45,532 nt of DNA. It comes from Clostridia bacterium (GTDB lineage Bacteria; Bacillota; Clostridia; Christensenellales; Aristaeellaceae). Under the pieces are notes generated by a model. That model was not told the DNA's origin and did not search any database. It saw nothing but the letters and a program-made list of their open reading frames with translations. The stretch covers positions 1-45,532 of the forward strand of contig JAKSQH010000007.1 of assembly GCA_024404245.1 (NCBI GenBank). Reading direction: 5' to 3'. The translations under genes and the position numbers were made by a program. How positions within the stretch are numbered: position 1 is the stretch's first letter; every line of letters begins with the position of its first letter. Of this stretch, positions 21,469 to 30,176 are shown in pieces.

Positions 21469-23730
21469 TCAGTTACCGGATTTGGGAGGAAGCATGGTCA
21501 GAGCAATGCGCTTCTTCTGTTCATTGACTTCCACAACCCACACCTTCACAACATCGCCGACCTTCACCACCTCAGAGGGATGGCGGATAAAGCGGTTCAC
21601 CATGCGGCTGATATGCACCAGACCGTCCTGATGCACGCCGATATCCACGAAGGCACCGAAGTCAATCACGTTACGCACGGTGCCTGTCAGCTCCATGCCC
21701 GGCTTCAGGTCCTTCATGTCCATTACATCCTTGCGCAGAACAGGTGCGGGCACATCGTCACGGGGATCCCGGCCGGGCTTTTTCAGTTCGCTGAGGATAT
21801 CCTGCAGGGTCGGAAGACCGACGCCGATCTCTTCAGCCAGCTTTGCCTTTCCGTATGCCTCCGCTTTAATCTCAACATCCGGTATTCCGCCGTTCCGGAT
21901 GTCCTTCACATCCAGGCCCAGCTTCTCCAGCAGCGCTTTCGCCGCGTCATAGCTTTCCGGATGCACGCCTGTCGCGTCCAGCGGATTCCGTGACCCGTTC
22001 ACACGCAGGAAACCGGCACACTGTTCGTAAGCCTTGGGTCCCAGCTTGGGCACCTTCTTCAGTGCCGCGCGGGACGGAATACCGTTTTCCTCGCGGTAAG
22101 CCACAATATTTTTCGCAAGCGCCGGGCCGATACCCGCCACATGGCTCAGCAGCTCCGCTGAAGCGGTGGATACCTCCACACCCACGGCATTGACGCACTG
22201 TTCAACCACGCCGTCCAGCGCCGCGGTCAGCTCATTCTGTTTCAGGTCATGCTGATACTGCCCCACACCGATGGCCTTGGGATCGATCTTCACCAGCTCC
22301 GCCAGCGGATCCTGCATGCGGCGCGCGATGGAGACAGCGCTTCGCAGGGATACGTCGAAATCCGGGAATTCCGCGGCGCCGAGCTTGCTGGCGGAATAAA
22401 CGGAAGCGCCGGCTTCGCTCACGATCATATACGCGGCACCGGGCAGCTGCGGCAGCAGGGATACAATGAACTGTTCGCTTTCCCGGCTCGCGGTGCCGTT
22501 GCCGATGGCGATCGCCGTAATGTTGTATTTGCGGGCACACCCGATAATGAACCGTGCCGCTTCCGCCTTTTTGTTTTCATGAATAGGCAGGGTGAAATAG
22601 CCGACACCTGTCTCAAGCACCTTGCCGTTCTCATCGATCACGGCCAGCTTGCAGCCCGTGCGGAAGCCCGGGTCCACGCCGAGCGTAACCTTACCCTTGA
22701 TCGGCGGCTGCATCAGCAGCTGGTGCAGATTATCACTGAATACCTTGATCGCGCCCGCGTTGGCTCTGTCTGTCAGTTCATTCCGGATCTCACGCTCAAG
22801 GGACGGATACAGCAGACGGTCCCACGCGTCATCACAGGCCTCCTCCACATAGGCGGAAGCGTCGGACGGACCCGAAGCCGCGGAATTCGCGAGCGCTTTG
22901 GCAAACGCCTTGGCGAAAGCGGAGTTCGCGGGCGCGTTCGCTCCGGGGTTGAAAAGTGAAGCCGCCGTCTCACGGACATAGTTTTTCCGGACAAGCGCGA
23001 CGCATTTTTCAACAGGCGGCTCCACGGTCACTTTCAGGAATTCCTCGCGTTCGCCGCGGTTGACCGCCAGCACTCTGTGCGGGTGTGAAACCAGCGTCGC
23101 GACAGGCTCTTTATAATCATAGTACATACTGTACACGCTGTCCTCATCCTTCGCTTTCACGGAGCGAAGAACGGCTTCACGCATCAGCAGCTCGCGTACA
23201 TCCTTGCGCAGCGCCGCGTCATCGCTGACCTGCTCGGCAATGATGTCCTTGGCGCCTTCCAGCGCCTGCTGCGCGTCCTCAACGCCCTTTTCGGCGTCGA
23301 TATATTTAGCGGCCTCAGCCTGCACATCGCATTTCGGCTTCTGCTCAAGCAGCCACTGCGCCAGCGGTTCCAGTCCCTTTTCCCTGGCGATCATCGCGCG
23401 TGTACGGCGTTTGGGCCGGTAAGGCCGGTAAAGGTCTTCCAGTTCGGTCATCGTGGCGGCGGACGCGAGCTTCGCGTACAACGCCTCATCCTGCACGTCC
23501 AGATTTCGCAGAGCGGTTTCGATCTCTTCCCTGCGCTTGTCCATGTTGCGCAGATAGTCCAGCCGTTCCGCCACTTCACGGATCACCTGGTCATCCATGG
23601 CACCCGTCATTTCTTTCCGGTAACGGGCAATAAAGGGAATGGTGTTTCCCTCATCCAGTAGCTTCACAACAGCGCCCACATGGGCGGGATTCAGATGAAA
23701 TTCTCCCGATAAACGCGCGGCATAATCCAT
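21469..23730 (-). CDS. tex: Tex-family S1 RNA-binding transcription accessory protein
   Basis: 753 residues with the full Tex layout: N-terminal helical domain (RYRKEMTGAMDDQVIREV), linker YRPYRPKRRTRAMIAREKGLEPLA, YqgF-like RNase H fold (LGVDPGFRTGCKLAVID), two helix-hairpin-helix units (HVAGIGPALAKNIVAYREENG and KVPKLGPKAYEQCAGFLR), and a C-terminal S1 domain (GMELTGTVRNVIDFGAFVDIGVHQDGLVHIS). Tex binds RNA and associates with transcription and ribonuclease machinery. An insertion LFNPGANAPANSAFAKAFA, about 35 residues rich in Ala and Asn, interrupts the central region. Start chosen at the ATG 9 bases after AAAGGA; the frame is open 15 codons upstream. Confidence 0.95.
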   Translation of the reverse strand: MDYAARLSGEFHLNPAHVGAVVKLLDEGNTIPFIARYRKEMTGAMDDQVIREVAERLDYLRNMDKRREEIETALRNLDVQDEALYAKLASAATMTELEDLYRPYRPKRRTRAMIAREKGLEPLAQWLLEQKPKCDVQAEAAKYIDAEKGVEDAQQALEGAKDIIAEQVSDDAALRKDVRELLMREAVLRSVKAKDEDSVYSMYYDYKEPVATLVSHPHRVLAVNRGEREEFLKVTVEPPVEKCVALVRKNYVRETAASLFNPGANAPANSAFAKAFAKALANSAASGPSDASAYVEEACDDAWDRLLYPSLEREIRNELTDRANAGAIKVFSDNLHQLLMQPPIKGKVTLGVDPGFRTGCKLAVIDENGKVLETGVGYFTLPIHENKKAEAARFIIGCARKYNITAIAIGNGTASRESEQFIVSLLPQLPGAAYMIVSEAGASVYSASKLGAAEFPDFDVSLRSAVSIARRMQDPLAELVKIDPKAIGVGQYQHDLKQNELTAALDGVVEQCVNAVGVEVSTASAELLSHVAGIGPALAKNIVAYREENGIPSRAALKKVPKLGPKAYEQCAGFLRVNGSRNPLDATGVHPESYDAAKALLEKLGLDVKDIRNGGIPDVEIKAEAYGKAKLAEEIGVGLPTLQDILSELKKPGRDPRDDVPAPVLRKDVMDMKDLKPGMELTGTVRNVIDFGAFVDIGVHQDGLVHISRMVNRFIRHPSEVVKVGDVVKVWVVEVNEQKKRIALTMLPPKSGN

Positions 23731-23779
23731 GTCAGTATATCCTTTCCAGATCCGAGAATACCGTTTCAGGTTCACAAAA

Positions 23780-23807
23780 ATTATACATATTTTCCGCTCG
23801 CGGTCAA
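23780..23807 (-). promoter_or_regulatory. tex promoter
   Basis: Minus-strand TTGACC (23807-23802), 16 bp spacer, TATAAT (23785-23780). It is divergent from the GNAT promoter about 20 bases away. Confidence 0.7.
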
Positions 23808-23827
23808 ATCAATTATTTTTCCGTCTG

Positions 23828-23857
23828 TTGATCGGCGATCCGGCCGCGTGATATAAT
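23828..23857 (+). promoter_or_regulatory. Promoter of the GNAT gene at 23904
   Basis: -35 TTGATC (23828-23833), 18 bp spacer, extended -10 TGATATAAT with TATAAT at 23852-23857. Confidence 0.65.
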
Positions 23858-23903
23858 GCCGGTATTCCGCCGCCGGGAAACGCGGCAGCTGCTGGAGGAA
23901 CGC

Positions 23904-24656
23904 ATGCTGTATGAGCTGAAAGACACATCCTCCGCGGAAATGATGTTCCGCGGCTGGAATGAAACCATGATACAATCCTGTCTGCAGGGAGTCATGGGCA
24001 GAATTCTCGTAACCGACCCGGTCTGTCCTGTATCCGCGGCTGCCGAAATCAGCTGCTTCGTGTTCCTGGCCGGCAGGCCGAACCGTGAGCTCGCGCTGCT
24101 CAGGCACGCAGGATTCACAATTCTCGTGCCCCGGGATGAAGCATGGTCCGCGCTGATTGAAGAAGCGCAGCCGGAAGCGAAACGTGTCACACGCTACGCG
24201 ATCCGGAAAGATACGGTTTTTGATCCTGATCACCTGACAAAGCTGGTTTCCGCCATTCCCGCAGGATATGAGATCCGTCCGATAGACAGCGAGCTGTACG
24301 ATCTGTGTCTGCAAAGTCCGGTCACCGCGGATTTCGTATCCTCCTTCGAAAGTAAAGAGAGCTTTCTGCGTCTCGGTCGCGGAATGGTCATCGTAAAGGA
24401 CGGCGGAATCGTATCCGGAGCGTCATCGTTTTCCCGTTACCGGGAAGGCATCGAAATTGAAGTGGATACAGTGGAAAGTGAAAGGCGCAGGCATCTCGCG
24501 TCAGCCGCGGCCGCCGCGCTCATCCTTCGCTGTCTTGATGAAGGTCTGTACCCGAGCTGGGACGCGATGAACATGGCTTCCGTCCGGCTGGCGGAAAGCC
24601 TCGGGTACGTTTTTGACCGTGAATACACCGCGTATGAAATCACGGCGGGCAGCTGA
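23904..24656 (+). CDS. GNAT acetyltransferase, two-domain type
   Basis: 250 residues. The N-terminal half (about 1-125) has SCLQGVMGRILVTDP and AEISCFVFLAGRPN, the pattern of the GNAT_acetyltran (PF12746-like) family. The C-terminal half is a GNAT core: GMVIVKDGGIVSGASSF, EIEVDTVESERRRHLASAAAAALILRCLDEGLYPSWDAMNMASVRLAESLGYVFDREYTAY, with the acetyl-CoA loop and the WDA.N..S..LAEKLGY motif. GGAGG lies 5 bases before the chosen ATG; the frame is open 16 codons upstream, overlapping the -10 region. Substrate unknown. Confidence 0.85.
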   Translation: MLYELKDTSSAEMMFRGWNETMIQSCLQGVMGRILVTDPVCPVSAAAEISCFVFLAGRPNRELALLRHAGFTILVPRDEAWSALIEEAQPEAKRVTRYAIRKDTVFDPDHLTKLVSAIPAGYEIRPIDSELYDLCLQSPVTADFVSSFESKESFLRLGRGMVIVKDGGIVSGASSFSRYREGIEIEVDTVESERRRHLASAAAAALILRCLDEGLYPSWDAMNMASVRLAESLGYVFDREYTAYEITAGS

Positions 24657-24695
24657 GCCTGCCTGCCGTTCCGCGGCTATACGCGAAAACAAACA

Positions 24696-24727
24696 AAAGC
24701 AGTCCGAACTTTGCGGACTGCTTTTTG
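24696..24727. terminator. Bidirectional terminator
   Basis: AAAAGCAGTCCG (24696-24707), 7-base loop, CGGACTGCTTTT (24715-24726), between the GNAT gene and the convergent MATE gene. Confidence 0.85.
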
Positions 24728-24759
24728 CATACCTCATTCCGTTTCATGCAGAACATCCG

Positions 24760-26139
24760 TTATTCATTCACGGTTTCCGCAGCGGTGAAATCCGCTTTCC
24801 GGATCCTGCGCGCGAGCATCAGGATCACGAGTGCGAGCGAAAGGATATCAGCCACGGGCTGCGCCCAGATCAGGCCGTTCAGACCGATCAGCGCCTGCAT
24901 GATGAATACCGCGGGAATAAAGATGATTCCCTGCCGGAAAACGGAAGCCAGCAGCGCGTCCGCCGCCGCGCCGATCGCCTGCAGCGTATTCTGACAGATG
25001 GCAAAAGCGCCGATCAGCCACGCCGTGGACAGCAGTATCCGGGAAAAGCGCACCCCCGCGTCCAGCGCGGTCACGTCCGTCAGGAACACTTTCACGATCG
25101 GTTCCGCGAAGATAAAGCAAAGCGCGGACACGGCAAAGCAGAATACAACACCGAACAGCGCCGAAAACCGTATGCCTTCCGTCAGTCTGTCCTTCTGCCT
25201 CGCGCCCCAGCAATACCCGATGAAGGGCTGCACACCGCTGCCGATGCCGATCCCGATCAGGGTCACGATCATGATGATCTTCGCGGTCACACCGTACCCG
25301 GCAACCAGCATATCGCCTCCGTCATACTTTGCCAGCTGCGCGTTCACCACGATGGTGGAAACACTGACCAGCAGATTCGCGAGGGACGCCGAAACGCCAA
25401 CCGCGATAACCCCGCCCGGGATCCCGTTTTTCACGGAGAAGTGCCTCGGATGAATGCTGAGCGCGGTTTTCCCGTTGAAGAAATACAGGATATAATAGAG
25501 CGCCGCGACACCGTTACCGATAACCGTGGCGATCGCCGCGCCGGCAACGCCCCATTTGAACCCGAGGATAAAAACCGGATCCAGGATCATGTTAATAAGG
25601 TTGCCGATCAGCGTGCCCGTCATTGCTTTCATGGCTTCGCCCTCGGTGCGCACTATGCTTGAAAAACAATTGGAAATCATGGAGAAGATGCCGCAACCGA
25701 TTGCGATACGGAGATATTCCTTTGTCAGTCCCGCGCTTTCATCGCCCGCTCCCAGCATCACCGTCACCTTGTCCAGGAAGCCCCACAGGAGCACCATAAA
25801 CAGCGCGCCCACCGCGACGCATGCCCAGAAGCAGAAGGAGCTTGTCTTTTTCGCGCGTTCCGTATCTCCGGCGCCCAGCGCGCGGGAGATCACCGATGTG
25901 CCGCCCACGCCGAACAGTGTGCCGAGCGACATAAAGATCATGAACAGCGGCGTCGCGAAGGACACCGCCGTCACCTGCAGGTCATTGTGCGTCAAACCGA
26001 GAAAAAAGGTATCCGCGAGGTTATATACCATCACCATGATCATCGCGATCAAGGCGGGAATACTGTTTCCGATCACAATTTTCGATACGCGTTCCGTTTT
26101 GAATGAGTCGATGGATGAACCGGTTTTTGAATTATGCAT
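24760..26139 (-). CDS. MATE-family efflux transporter, MarR-linked
   Basis: 459 residues with 12 predicted membrane segments in two MatE repeats: GNSIPALIAMIMVMVYNLADTFFLG near the N-terminus and VSASLANLLVSVSTIVVNAQLAKYDG at the start of the second half, plus the ALGAGDTERAKK loop typical of the family. MATE transporters export drugs or metabolites using Na+ or H+. The ATG follows the MarR stop by only 4 bases, so it is cotranscribed with its likely repressor. The drug or signal is unknown. Confidence 0.93.
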   Translation of the reverse strand: MHNSKTGSSIDSFKTERVSKIVIGNSIPALIAMIMVMVYNLADTFFLGLTHNDLQVTAVSFATPLFMIFMSLGTLFGVGGTSVISRALGAGDTERAKKTSSFCFWACVAVGALFMVLLWGFLDKVTVMLGAGDESAGLTKEYLRIAIGCGIFSMISNCFSSIVRTEGEAMKAMTGTLIGNLINMILDPVFILGFKWGVAGAAIATVIGNGVAALYYILYFFNGKTALSIHPRHFSVKNGIPGGVIAVGVSASLANLLVSVSTIVVNAQLAKYDGGDMLVAGYGVTAKIIMIVTLIGIGIGSGVQPFIGYCWGARQKDRLTEGIRFSALFGVVFCFAVSALCFIFAEPIVKVFLTDVTALDAGVRFSRILLSTAWLIGAFAICQNTLQAIGAAADALLASVFRQGIIFIPAVFIMQALIGLNGLIWAQPVADILSLALVILMLARRIRKADFTAAETVNE

Positions 26140-26143
26140 AGGC

Positions 26144-26578
26144 TTATTCTCCGTTCTTTTTTTCTCTGTCGAGTTGTTCGGCCGCGATCAGAAGCCGCTC
26201 GCAGCAATTGCCGAACAGTTCCTGTTCCTCCGGTGACAGGCACTTCAGCACCTCTGCCAGCCACTCGTTGTGGATGTTCATCAGGTCCGCGATCCTTTCG
26301 CGCCCGGCGTCCGTGATCCGCAACCGTTTTCTGCGTTTGTCCGTCTGATCCTGCGTCCGTTCGACACAGCCTTTGGCTTCCAGCGTCAGCATTGCCTTTG
26401 CCACGGTTGTCTTGTCCGTTCTGAGCGCGACCGCGACTTCGTCCTGCGAGCAGTCAGGATGGGAAGAGATCCACGAGCAGATCATACATTCGGTATCACT
26501 CAGATCCTTCATATGGATCTTCTCATGGCTGAAATCCATGCCGCATCTGAACAGTAAATTCAGTGTCCGGAAATCCAT
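26144..26578 (-). CDS. MarR-family transcriptional regulator
   Basis: 144 residues. Winged-helix core with DLSDTECMICSWISSHPDCSQDEVAVALRTDKTTVAKAMLTLEAKGCVERTQDQTDKRRKRLRITDAG, the full MarR helix-turn-helix plus wing, followed by a dimerisation helix. GGAGGT lies 6 bases before the chosen ATG; an in-frame ATG 12 codons upstream overlaps the operator-like palindrome and is less likely. It heads a marR-MATE operon and probably represses it, released by a ligand that the MATE exports. Confidence 0.9.
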   Translation of the reverse strand: MDFRTLNLLFRCGMDFSHEKIHMKDLSDTECMICSWISSHPDCSQDEVAVALRTDKTTVAKAMLTLEAKGCVERTQDQTDKRRKRLRITDAGRERIADLMNIHNEWLAEVLKCLSPEEQELFGNCCERLLIAAEQLDREKKNGE

Positions 26579-26599
26579 AGCTTGACCTCCGTTGATGAT

Positions 26600-26617
26600 T
26601 AGTTGAATCTTCATCTA
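26600..26617 (-). promoter_or_regulatory. Probable MarR operator
   Basis: Imperfect 18-base palindrome TAGTTGAATCTTCATCTA (one mismatch per half), located at the predicted transcription start of the marR-MATE operon, where bound MarR would block initiation. Confidence 0.5.
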
Positions 26618-26620
26618 TTT

Positions 26621-26649
26621 ATGATATCAGATCGCCTGCCGAAATGCAA
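26621..26649 (-). promoter_or_regulatory. marR-MATE operon promoter
   Basis: Minus-strand TTGCAT (26649-26644), 17 bp spacer, TATCAT (26626-26621). Confidence 0.65.
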
Positions 26650-26655
26650 CGGGCA

Positions 26656-26690
26656 CGCACAAAAAGCAGCGGAAAAACCGCTGCTTTGGA
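26656..26690 (-). terminator. Terminator of the second MATE gene
   Basis: AAAGCAGCGG (26663-26672)/CCGCTGCTTT (26678-26687); on the minus strand followed by a T-run. It is embedded in a larger inverted repeat GGGCACGCAC (26651-26660)/GTGCGTGCCC (26717-26726). Confidence 0.75.
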
Positions 26691-26747
26691 ATCGCGCCGT
26701 CTGCGGGAAGCGGAGCGTGCGTGCCCGTATCGGGACCGGCCCGCGTT

Positions 26748-28118
26748 TCAGCAGGCAACCGTTTCTCCGGATACGGTGTCTTTTTTCCGGAACAGCGCGC
26801 TCCGGCGATAGAACACAAACAGCAGTGACGAGCACAGCAGCCATCCTACGGGATACGCCAGCGCCACGAAGAACCTTGAACCGCTGAGCAGTTTCGTGAT
26901 ATACAGATAAATCTGACGGAACACCACAAAGCTGCCGAGCATAATGAATGTCGGTGTTTTGGAGTTGCCGATACCGCGCAGCGCGCCGCTGTAAATCTGG
27001 TTTGTGCATATCAGAAAATAGAACGGGATAATTCGCCGCACAAAATATGTGCCGAACTCCATAACATCCTGCTCATCCGTAAACAGCGATACCAGCTGTT
27101 CCGCCAGAATAAAAACAATTGCCGATAACACAACCGCGCTGAGTATGGAAACCTTCAGGGATACGGTCACACCGTCGCGCGCGCGTTTGCGGTCACCCGC
27201 GCCCCAGTTCTGCCCCACGAATGTTGTGGAAGCCATCGCCACAGCCTGCACGGGCACCAGCACAAACGGGTCCACCTTGGCGTAGCATGTCCAGCCCGCC
27301 ATACATGCCGAACCGAAAAAGTTGATGTAGGACTGCACGAACACATTGCTGAAGGATGTGACCGCCGACTGAAGTGCCGAAGGCAGCCCGACGGCAAAGA
27401 TGCTTTTCAGCAGTGATTTATCCAGGCAGAGTTTCTTCAGCCGGATTCCGTACGCCGCGTCGGTATGCATCAGCGAAATCATCACCAGTACGGCGGACAG
27501 CGCCTCGGCGATAATCGTCGCCAGTGCCACACCGCGCACACCCATGTTGAATCTGATCACAAACAGCAGATCCAGCACAGTATTGACAACAGCCGACACA
27601 ATCAGGAAATACAGCGGTCGTCTGGAATCGCCCACAGCGCGCATGATACCCGTACCCATGTTATAAATCAGCAGGCCTGTTACACCCGCGAAGTAGATTC
27701 TGAGGTATTCGGTCGCGTCAGCCAGCACATCATCCGGTGTCGCGTTCAGCTGCAGCATCGGTCTGACCGTCGCGATGCCGAGCAACGTACCGACGGCGCA
27801 CAGAATCAGCGTAACGGTCATTGTGGTATGCACCGCTCTGCTCAGGCGTTCATTGTCGTGTGCGCCGTATGTCTGGGACACCACAACGCTCGCGCCGGTC
27901 GCCAGCCCGGCAAATGTGCCCACAAGCACATTGATGATATTCCCGTTGCAACCCACAGCGGCCAGTGCTTCCTTGCCAACAAACTTACCGACGACCACCG
28001 CGTCCACCGTATTGTACAGCTGCTGAAACAGCAGACCGATCATCATCGGAACAGCAAACTTCACAATATGTTTCCATATTGTTCCGCTCGTCATGTCAAC
28101 ATCTTTCCTGCGATTCAT
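26748..28118 (-). CDS. MATE-family efflux transporter
   Basis: 456 residues, 12 membrane segments. DMTSGTIWKHIVKFAVPMMIGLLFQQLYNTVDAVVVGKFVGKEALAAVG is the classic N-terminal MatE start, and the second repeat begins KSIFAVGLPSALQSAVTSFSNVFVQSYINFFG. It is distinct from the MarR-linked MATE 600 bases downstream and is not its recent duplicate. The start is uncertain: M1 has GGAGA about 12 bases away, while an internal ATG at codon 9 (28094) has AGGAAAG about 8 bases away. No regulator is adjacent. A -10 TATACT on the minus strand near 28160 is plausible. Confidence 0.92.
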   Translation of the reverse strand: MNRRKDVDMTSGTIWKHIVKFAVPMMIGLLFQQLYNTVDAVVVGKFVGKEALAAVGCNGNIINVLVGTFAGLATGASVVVSQTYGAHDNERLSRAVHTTMTVTLILCAVGTLLGIATVRPMLQLNATPDDVLADATEYLRIYFAGVTGLLIYNMGTGIMRAVGDSRRPLYFLIVSAVVNTVLDLLFVIRFNMGVRGVALATIIAEALSAVLVMISLMHTDAAYGIRLKKLCLDKSLLKSIFAVGLPSALQSAVTSFSNVFVQSYINFFGSACMAGWTCYAKVDPFVLVPVQAVAMASTTFVGQNWGAGDRKRARDGVTVSLKVSILSAVVLSAIVFILAEQLVSLFTDEQDVMEFGTYFVRRIIPFYFLICTNQIYSGALRGIGNSKTPTFIMLGSFVVFRQIYLYITKLLSGSRFFVALAYPVGWLLCSSLLFVFYRRSALFRKKDTVSGETVAC

Positions 28119-28299
28119 ACCCGGTCCATCTCCGTGTCACATATATCCGAACATGGATAAGTATACCACAGCGGATGCGCTCCTTCTATATAAATAAGCT
28201 GTTTTTTTGCCACAAACGGTTTTTCCGTTCCGCCGGAGCACAGTGCGGTCAGAGCGGATTGCGCCCTGTCAACTCTACGGTCCTGAGTACAGGGGGAAA

Positions 28300-28431
28300 A
28301 TGATCCGTACGGAAAGCTGGATCAACATTGACACAGGCGCCGCGGCCGGCGGGAGTCCGATGCTGCTGCGGCTGGAAGACGAAATGCCGTTCTACGCGGA
28401 TAGCATAGAGCTTCCTGACGCGGCGGAATGA
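28300..28431 (+). CDS. Possible 43-residue acidic protein
   Basis: ATG preceded by AGGGGGAA with a short spacer, coding for a 43-residue acidic peptide (RTESWINIDTGAAAGGSPM and further, ending IELPDAAE). No homology recognised, no membrane segment. It is the only plus-strand frame in the gap between two minus-strand genes, and codon use resembles its neighbours. It may be a real small protein or the remnant of a larger gene. Confidence 0.35.
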   Translation: MIRTESWINIDTGAAAGGSPMLLRLEDEMPFYADSIELPDAAE

Positions 28432-28488
28432 CCGGTGTCGGTTGATTGCCGCCGCTGTCCGGATGGAAACAGATTCACGCGCTTCGCG

Positions 28489-28529
28489 AAAAAAAGAGGG
28501 CGATCCGGATCATCATTTCCGGGTCGCCC
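28489..28529 (-). terminator. Terminator of the first epimerase-like gene
   Basis: Stem GGGCGATCCGG (28498-28508)/CCGGGTCGCCC (28519-28529) with one G-U pair; on the minus strand followed by a T-run (28496-28489). Confidence 0.75.
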
Positions 28530-28553
28530 GTTTATACTGTCGAAAAGGTCATC

Positions 28554-29459
28554 TCAGCGTTTCAGTTCACTGTCGATATATCCGATCAGCGGTTTTTTTC
28601 TGACCTCCGCTTCATGATCGCGGTACCACCGCAGGCATTCATTCAGTCCCTCTTCGGGCAAAACGGACGCGGGGCACAGCGCGTTCTGTATGCTCACATC
28701 CAGGCGGTACTCATAATTGTAGAACGGAAAATACTGCCGCTGTTCCCGGCCGTCATTCACATGAACAAACACCGGTGTTTTTCCGAGGCACGCGTAGCAT
28801 TCAGTCACCCATTCCCGTATGCTTACCGGTTCAGTATCGCCCGTATTGATAATATGTTCAGCCGGGGAAGTTTCAATAACCGTCCGCATCAGTCGGCACA
28901 GATCATACACATGGCTGAACTGCAGTTTCATATTCCCGTCCCCGGGCAGGTAAAAAGGCCGGTCGGCGGCAGCGCAGTCAAACACAAAAGCTTCACGGTA
29001 CACATTGTTTCCCGCGCCGTACAGATACGGAGGCCGCAGGATATACGCGTCCGGTACACGGTCTGTCAACGCCTTTTCCGCGGCGATTTTATTCGTACCG
29101 TACTTTCCCCAGATGCTGTTCGGTCCGGTAGGCGTGTTTTCACGGAAGGGCTGTTCGCCCGTTTCCGGATAAACGGCGCTGGAACTGATCAGGATATATT
29201 TCCCGAATGTGTCCAGCGCGTCCAGCAGATCGTTCACATCCTCCGCGTCATATGCCGTCACATCCGCGACCGCGTCAAACCGCAGGCCTTTCAGGCAGTC
29301 CTTCAGGTTGTGACGGTCCGCCTCAATCAACCGCGCGCCGGGGATCTGCGGCCTGGTGTTCCTGTTCAGCACATAAACCTCGTACCCGTTGTCAATAAAA
29401 TACTCCGCAGCACGTCTGCTGACGAACACAGTCCCGCCCGTAATCAGAATTCTGTTCAC
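28554..29459 (-). CDS. NAD-dependent epimerase/dehydratase-like protein (extended SDR)
   Basis: 301 residues, starting with GTG preceded by GAGGT. Nucleotide-binding ILITGGTVFVSRRAAEYF (a variant of TGxxGxxG with Val-Phe and Ser), ISSSAVYP and YGTNKIAAEK (catalytic Tyr-xxx-Lys: YGTNK, the Lys not at the canonical spacing), LRPPYLYGAGNN. This shape fits the atypical SDRs close to chloroplast CSP41-like/isoflavone reductase-like proteins rather than classical UDP-glucose epimerases. The substrate is probably a nucleotide sugar or an RNA-related ligand; unresolved. It follows ybaK by 67 bases in the same direction. Confidence 0.8.
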   Translation of the reverse strand: MNRILITGGTVFVSRRAAEYFIDNGYEVYVLNRNTRPQIPGARLIEADRHNLKDCLKGLRFDAVADVTAYDAEDVNDLLDALDTFGKYILISSSAVYPETGEQPFRENTPTGPNSIWGKYGTNKIAAEKALTDRVPDAYILRPPYLYGAGNNVYREAFVFDCAAADRPFYLPGDGNMKLQFSHVYDLCRLMRTVIETSPAEHIINTGDTEPVSIREWVTECYACLGKTPVFVHVNDGREQRQYFPFYNYEYRLDVSIQNALCPASVLPEEGLNECLRWYRDHEAEVRKKPLIGYIDSELKR

Positions 29460-29526
29460 TGCCGCACCTCACCAAATTGAATTACCGGAAGCTCCGTCCC
29501 GCTGAATATGCTCCTTTTGTGCAATA

Positions 29527-30009
29527 TCACACCGCGGCGCAGCCGTCATAACTGCACACATCAACCCATCCGGCAGGGCACGCGAGCTTTTCCAGTTCCT
29601 CCGGCGTCAGCCGTACGGCACTTGCCGCGTTCCCGCACGCGGGATAGATGATATCAAACCGTTTCAACGATTCGTCCAGATACACGTCAACCCCGTCATT
29701 GATGCCGAAAGGACATACGCCGCCCACATCGTGACCGATCAGCGTACCGACATCCTCCCGGTTCAGCATCTTCGCCTTCACACGGAACAGCGCCTTGAAT
29801 TTCGGGTTGGAAATCTTCGCGTCACCCGCGCAGACAATCAAAACAGGTCTGTTTTCCACCATAAAGGAGAGCGATTTGGCAATCCTGCACGGCTCAGTGC
29901 CGAGTGCTGCCGCCGCCAGGTCAACAGTGGCGCTGGATACGTCAAAAGTCTGAACTCTGTCACCGTATCCGCGTTCCGCGAGATACTTCATCGCTTTGTC
30001 AAATGCCAT
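29527..30009 (-). CDS. ybaK: YbaK/EbsC-family aminoacyl-tRNA deacylase
   Basis: 160 residues, single INS-like domain. TVDLAAAALGTEPCRIAKSLSFMVENRPVLIVCAGDAKISNPKFKALF with the catalytic-site Lys (AKSLSF) and VGGVCPFGI near the C-terminus mark the trans-editing family that hydrolyses mischarged tRNA such as Cys-tRNA(Pro). The sequence is of the ProXp/YbaK-like free-standing type, and substrate specificity is not readable. AGGGAG precedes the ATG. Probably cotranscribed with the downstream epimerase-like gene. Confidence 0.88.
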   Translation of the reverse strand: MAFDKAMKYLAERGYGDRVQTFDVSSATVDLAAAALGTEPCRIAKSLSFMVENRPVLIVCAGDAKISNPKFKALFRVKAKMLNREDVGTLIGHDVGGVCPFGINDGVDVYLDESLKRFDIIYPACGNAASAVRLTPEELEKLACPAGWVDVCSYDGCAAV

Positions 30010-30111
30010 ACGTTCATCTCCCTCTGCCCCGGGTACTCATATATTCAGTATACCCTGCGTTCCGTCCGATGGCAACCCTCCGTTTGTTCTGCCTGCGTAC
30101 AGGAGTTCTTC

Positions 30112-30140
30112 TTGACAAAGATACAGCCGGATATTATGGT
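30112..30140 (+). promoter_or_regulatory. GH3 promoter
   Basis: -35 TTGACA (30112-30117), 17 bp spacer, -10 TATGGT (30135-30140). Confidence 0.68.
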
Positions 30141-30176
30141 ATACCGTGAAACCAACTCCACACGGAGGAAAGTGAA

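Noticed and set aside
26651-26726. Inverted repeat GGGCACGCAC/GTGCGTGCCC as mobile-element ends
   Set aside because: The arms enclose only a terminator and no transposase or target duplications; better read as an outer stem around the terminator of the second MATE gene.
28446-29480. 344-codon plus-strand open frame
   Set aside because: Shadow of the epimerase-like gene on the opposite strand; no domain.
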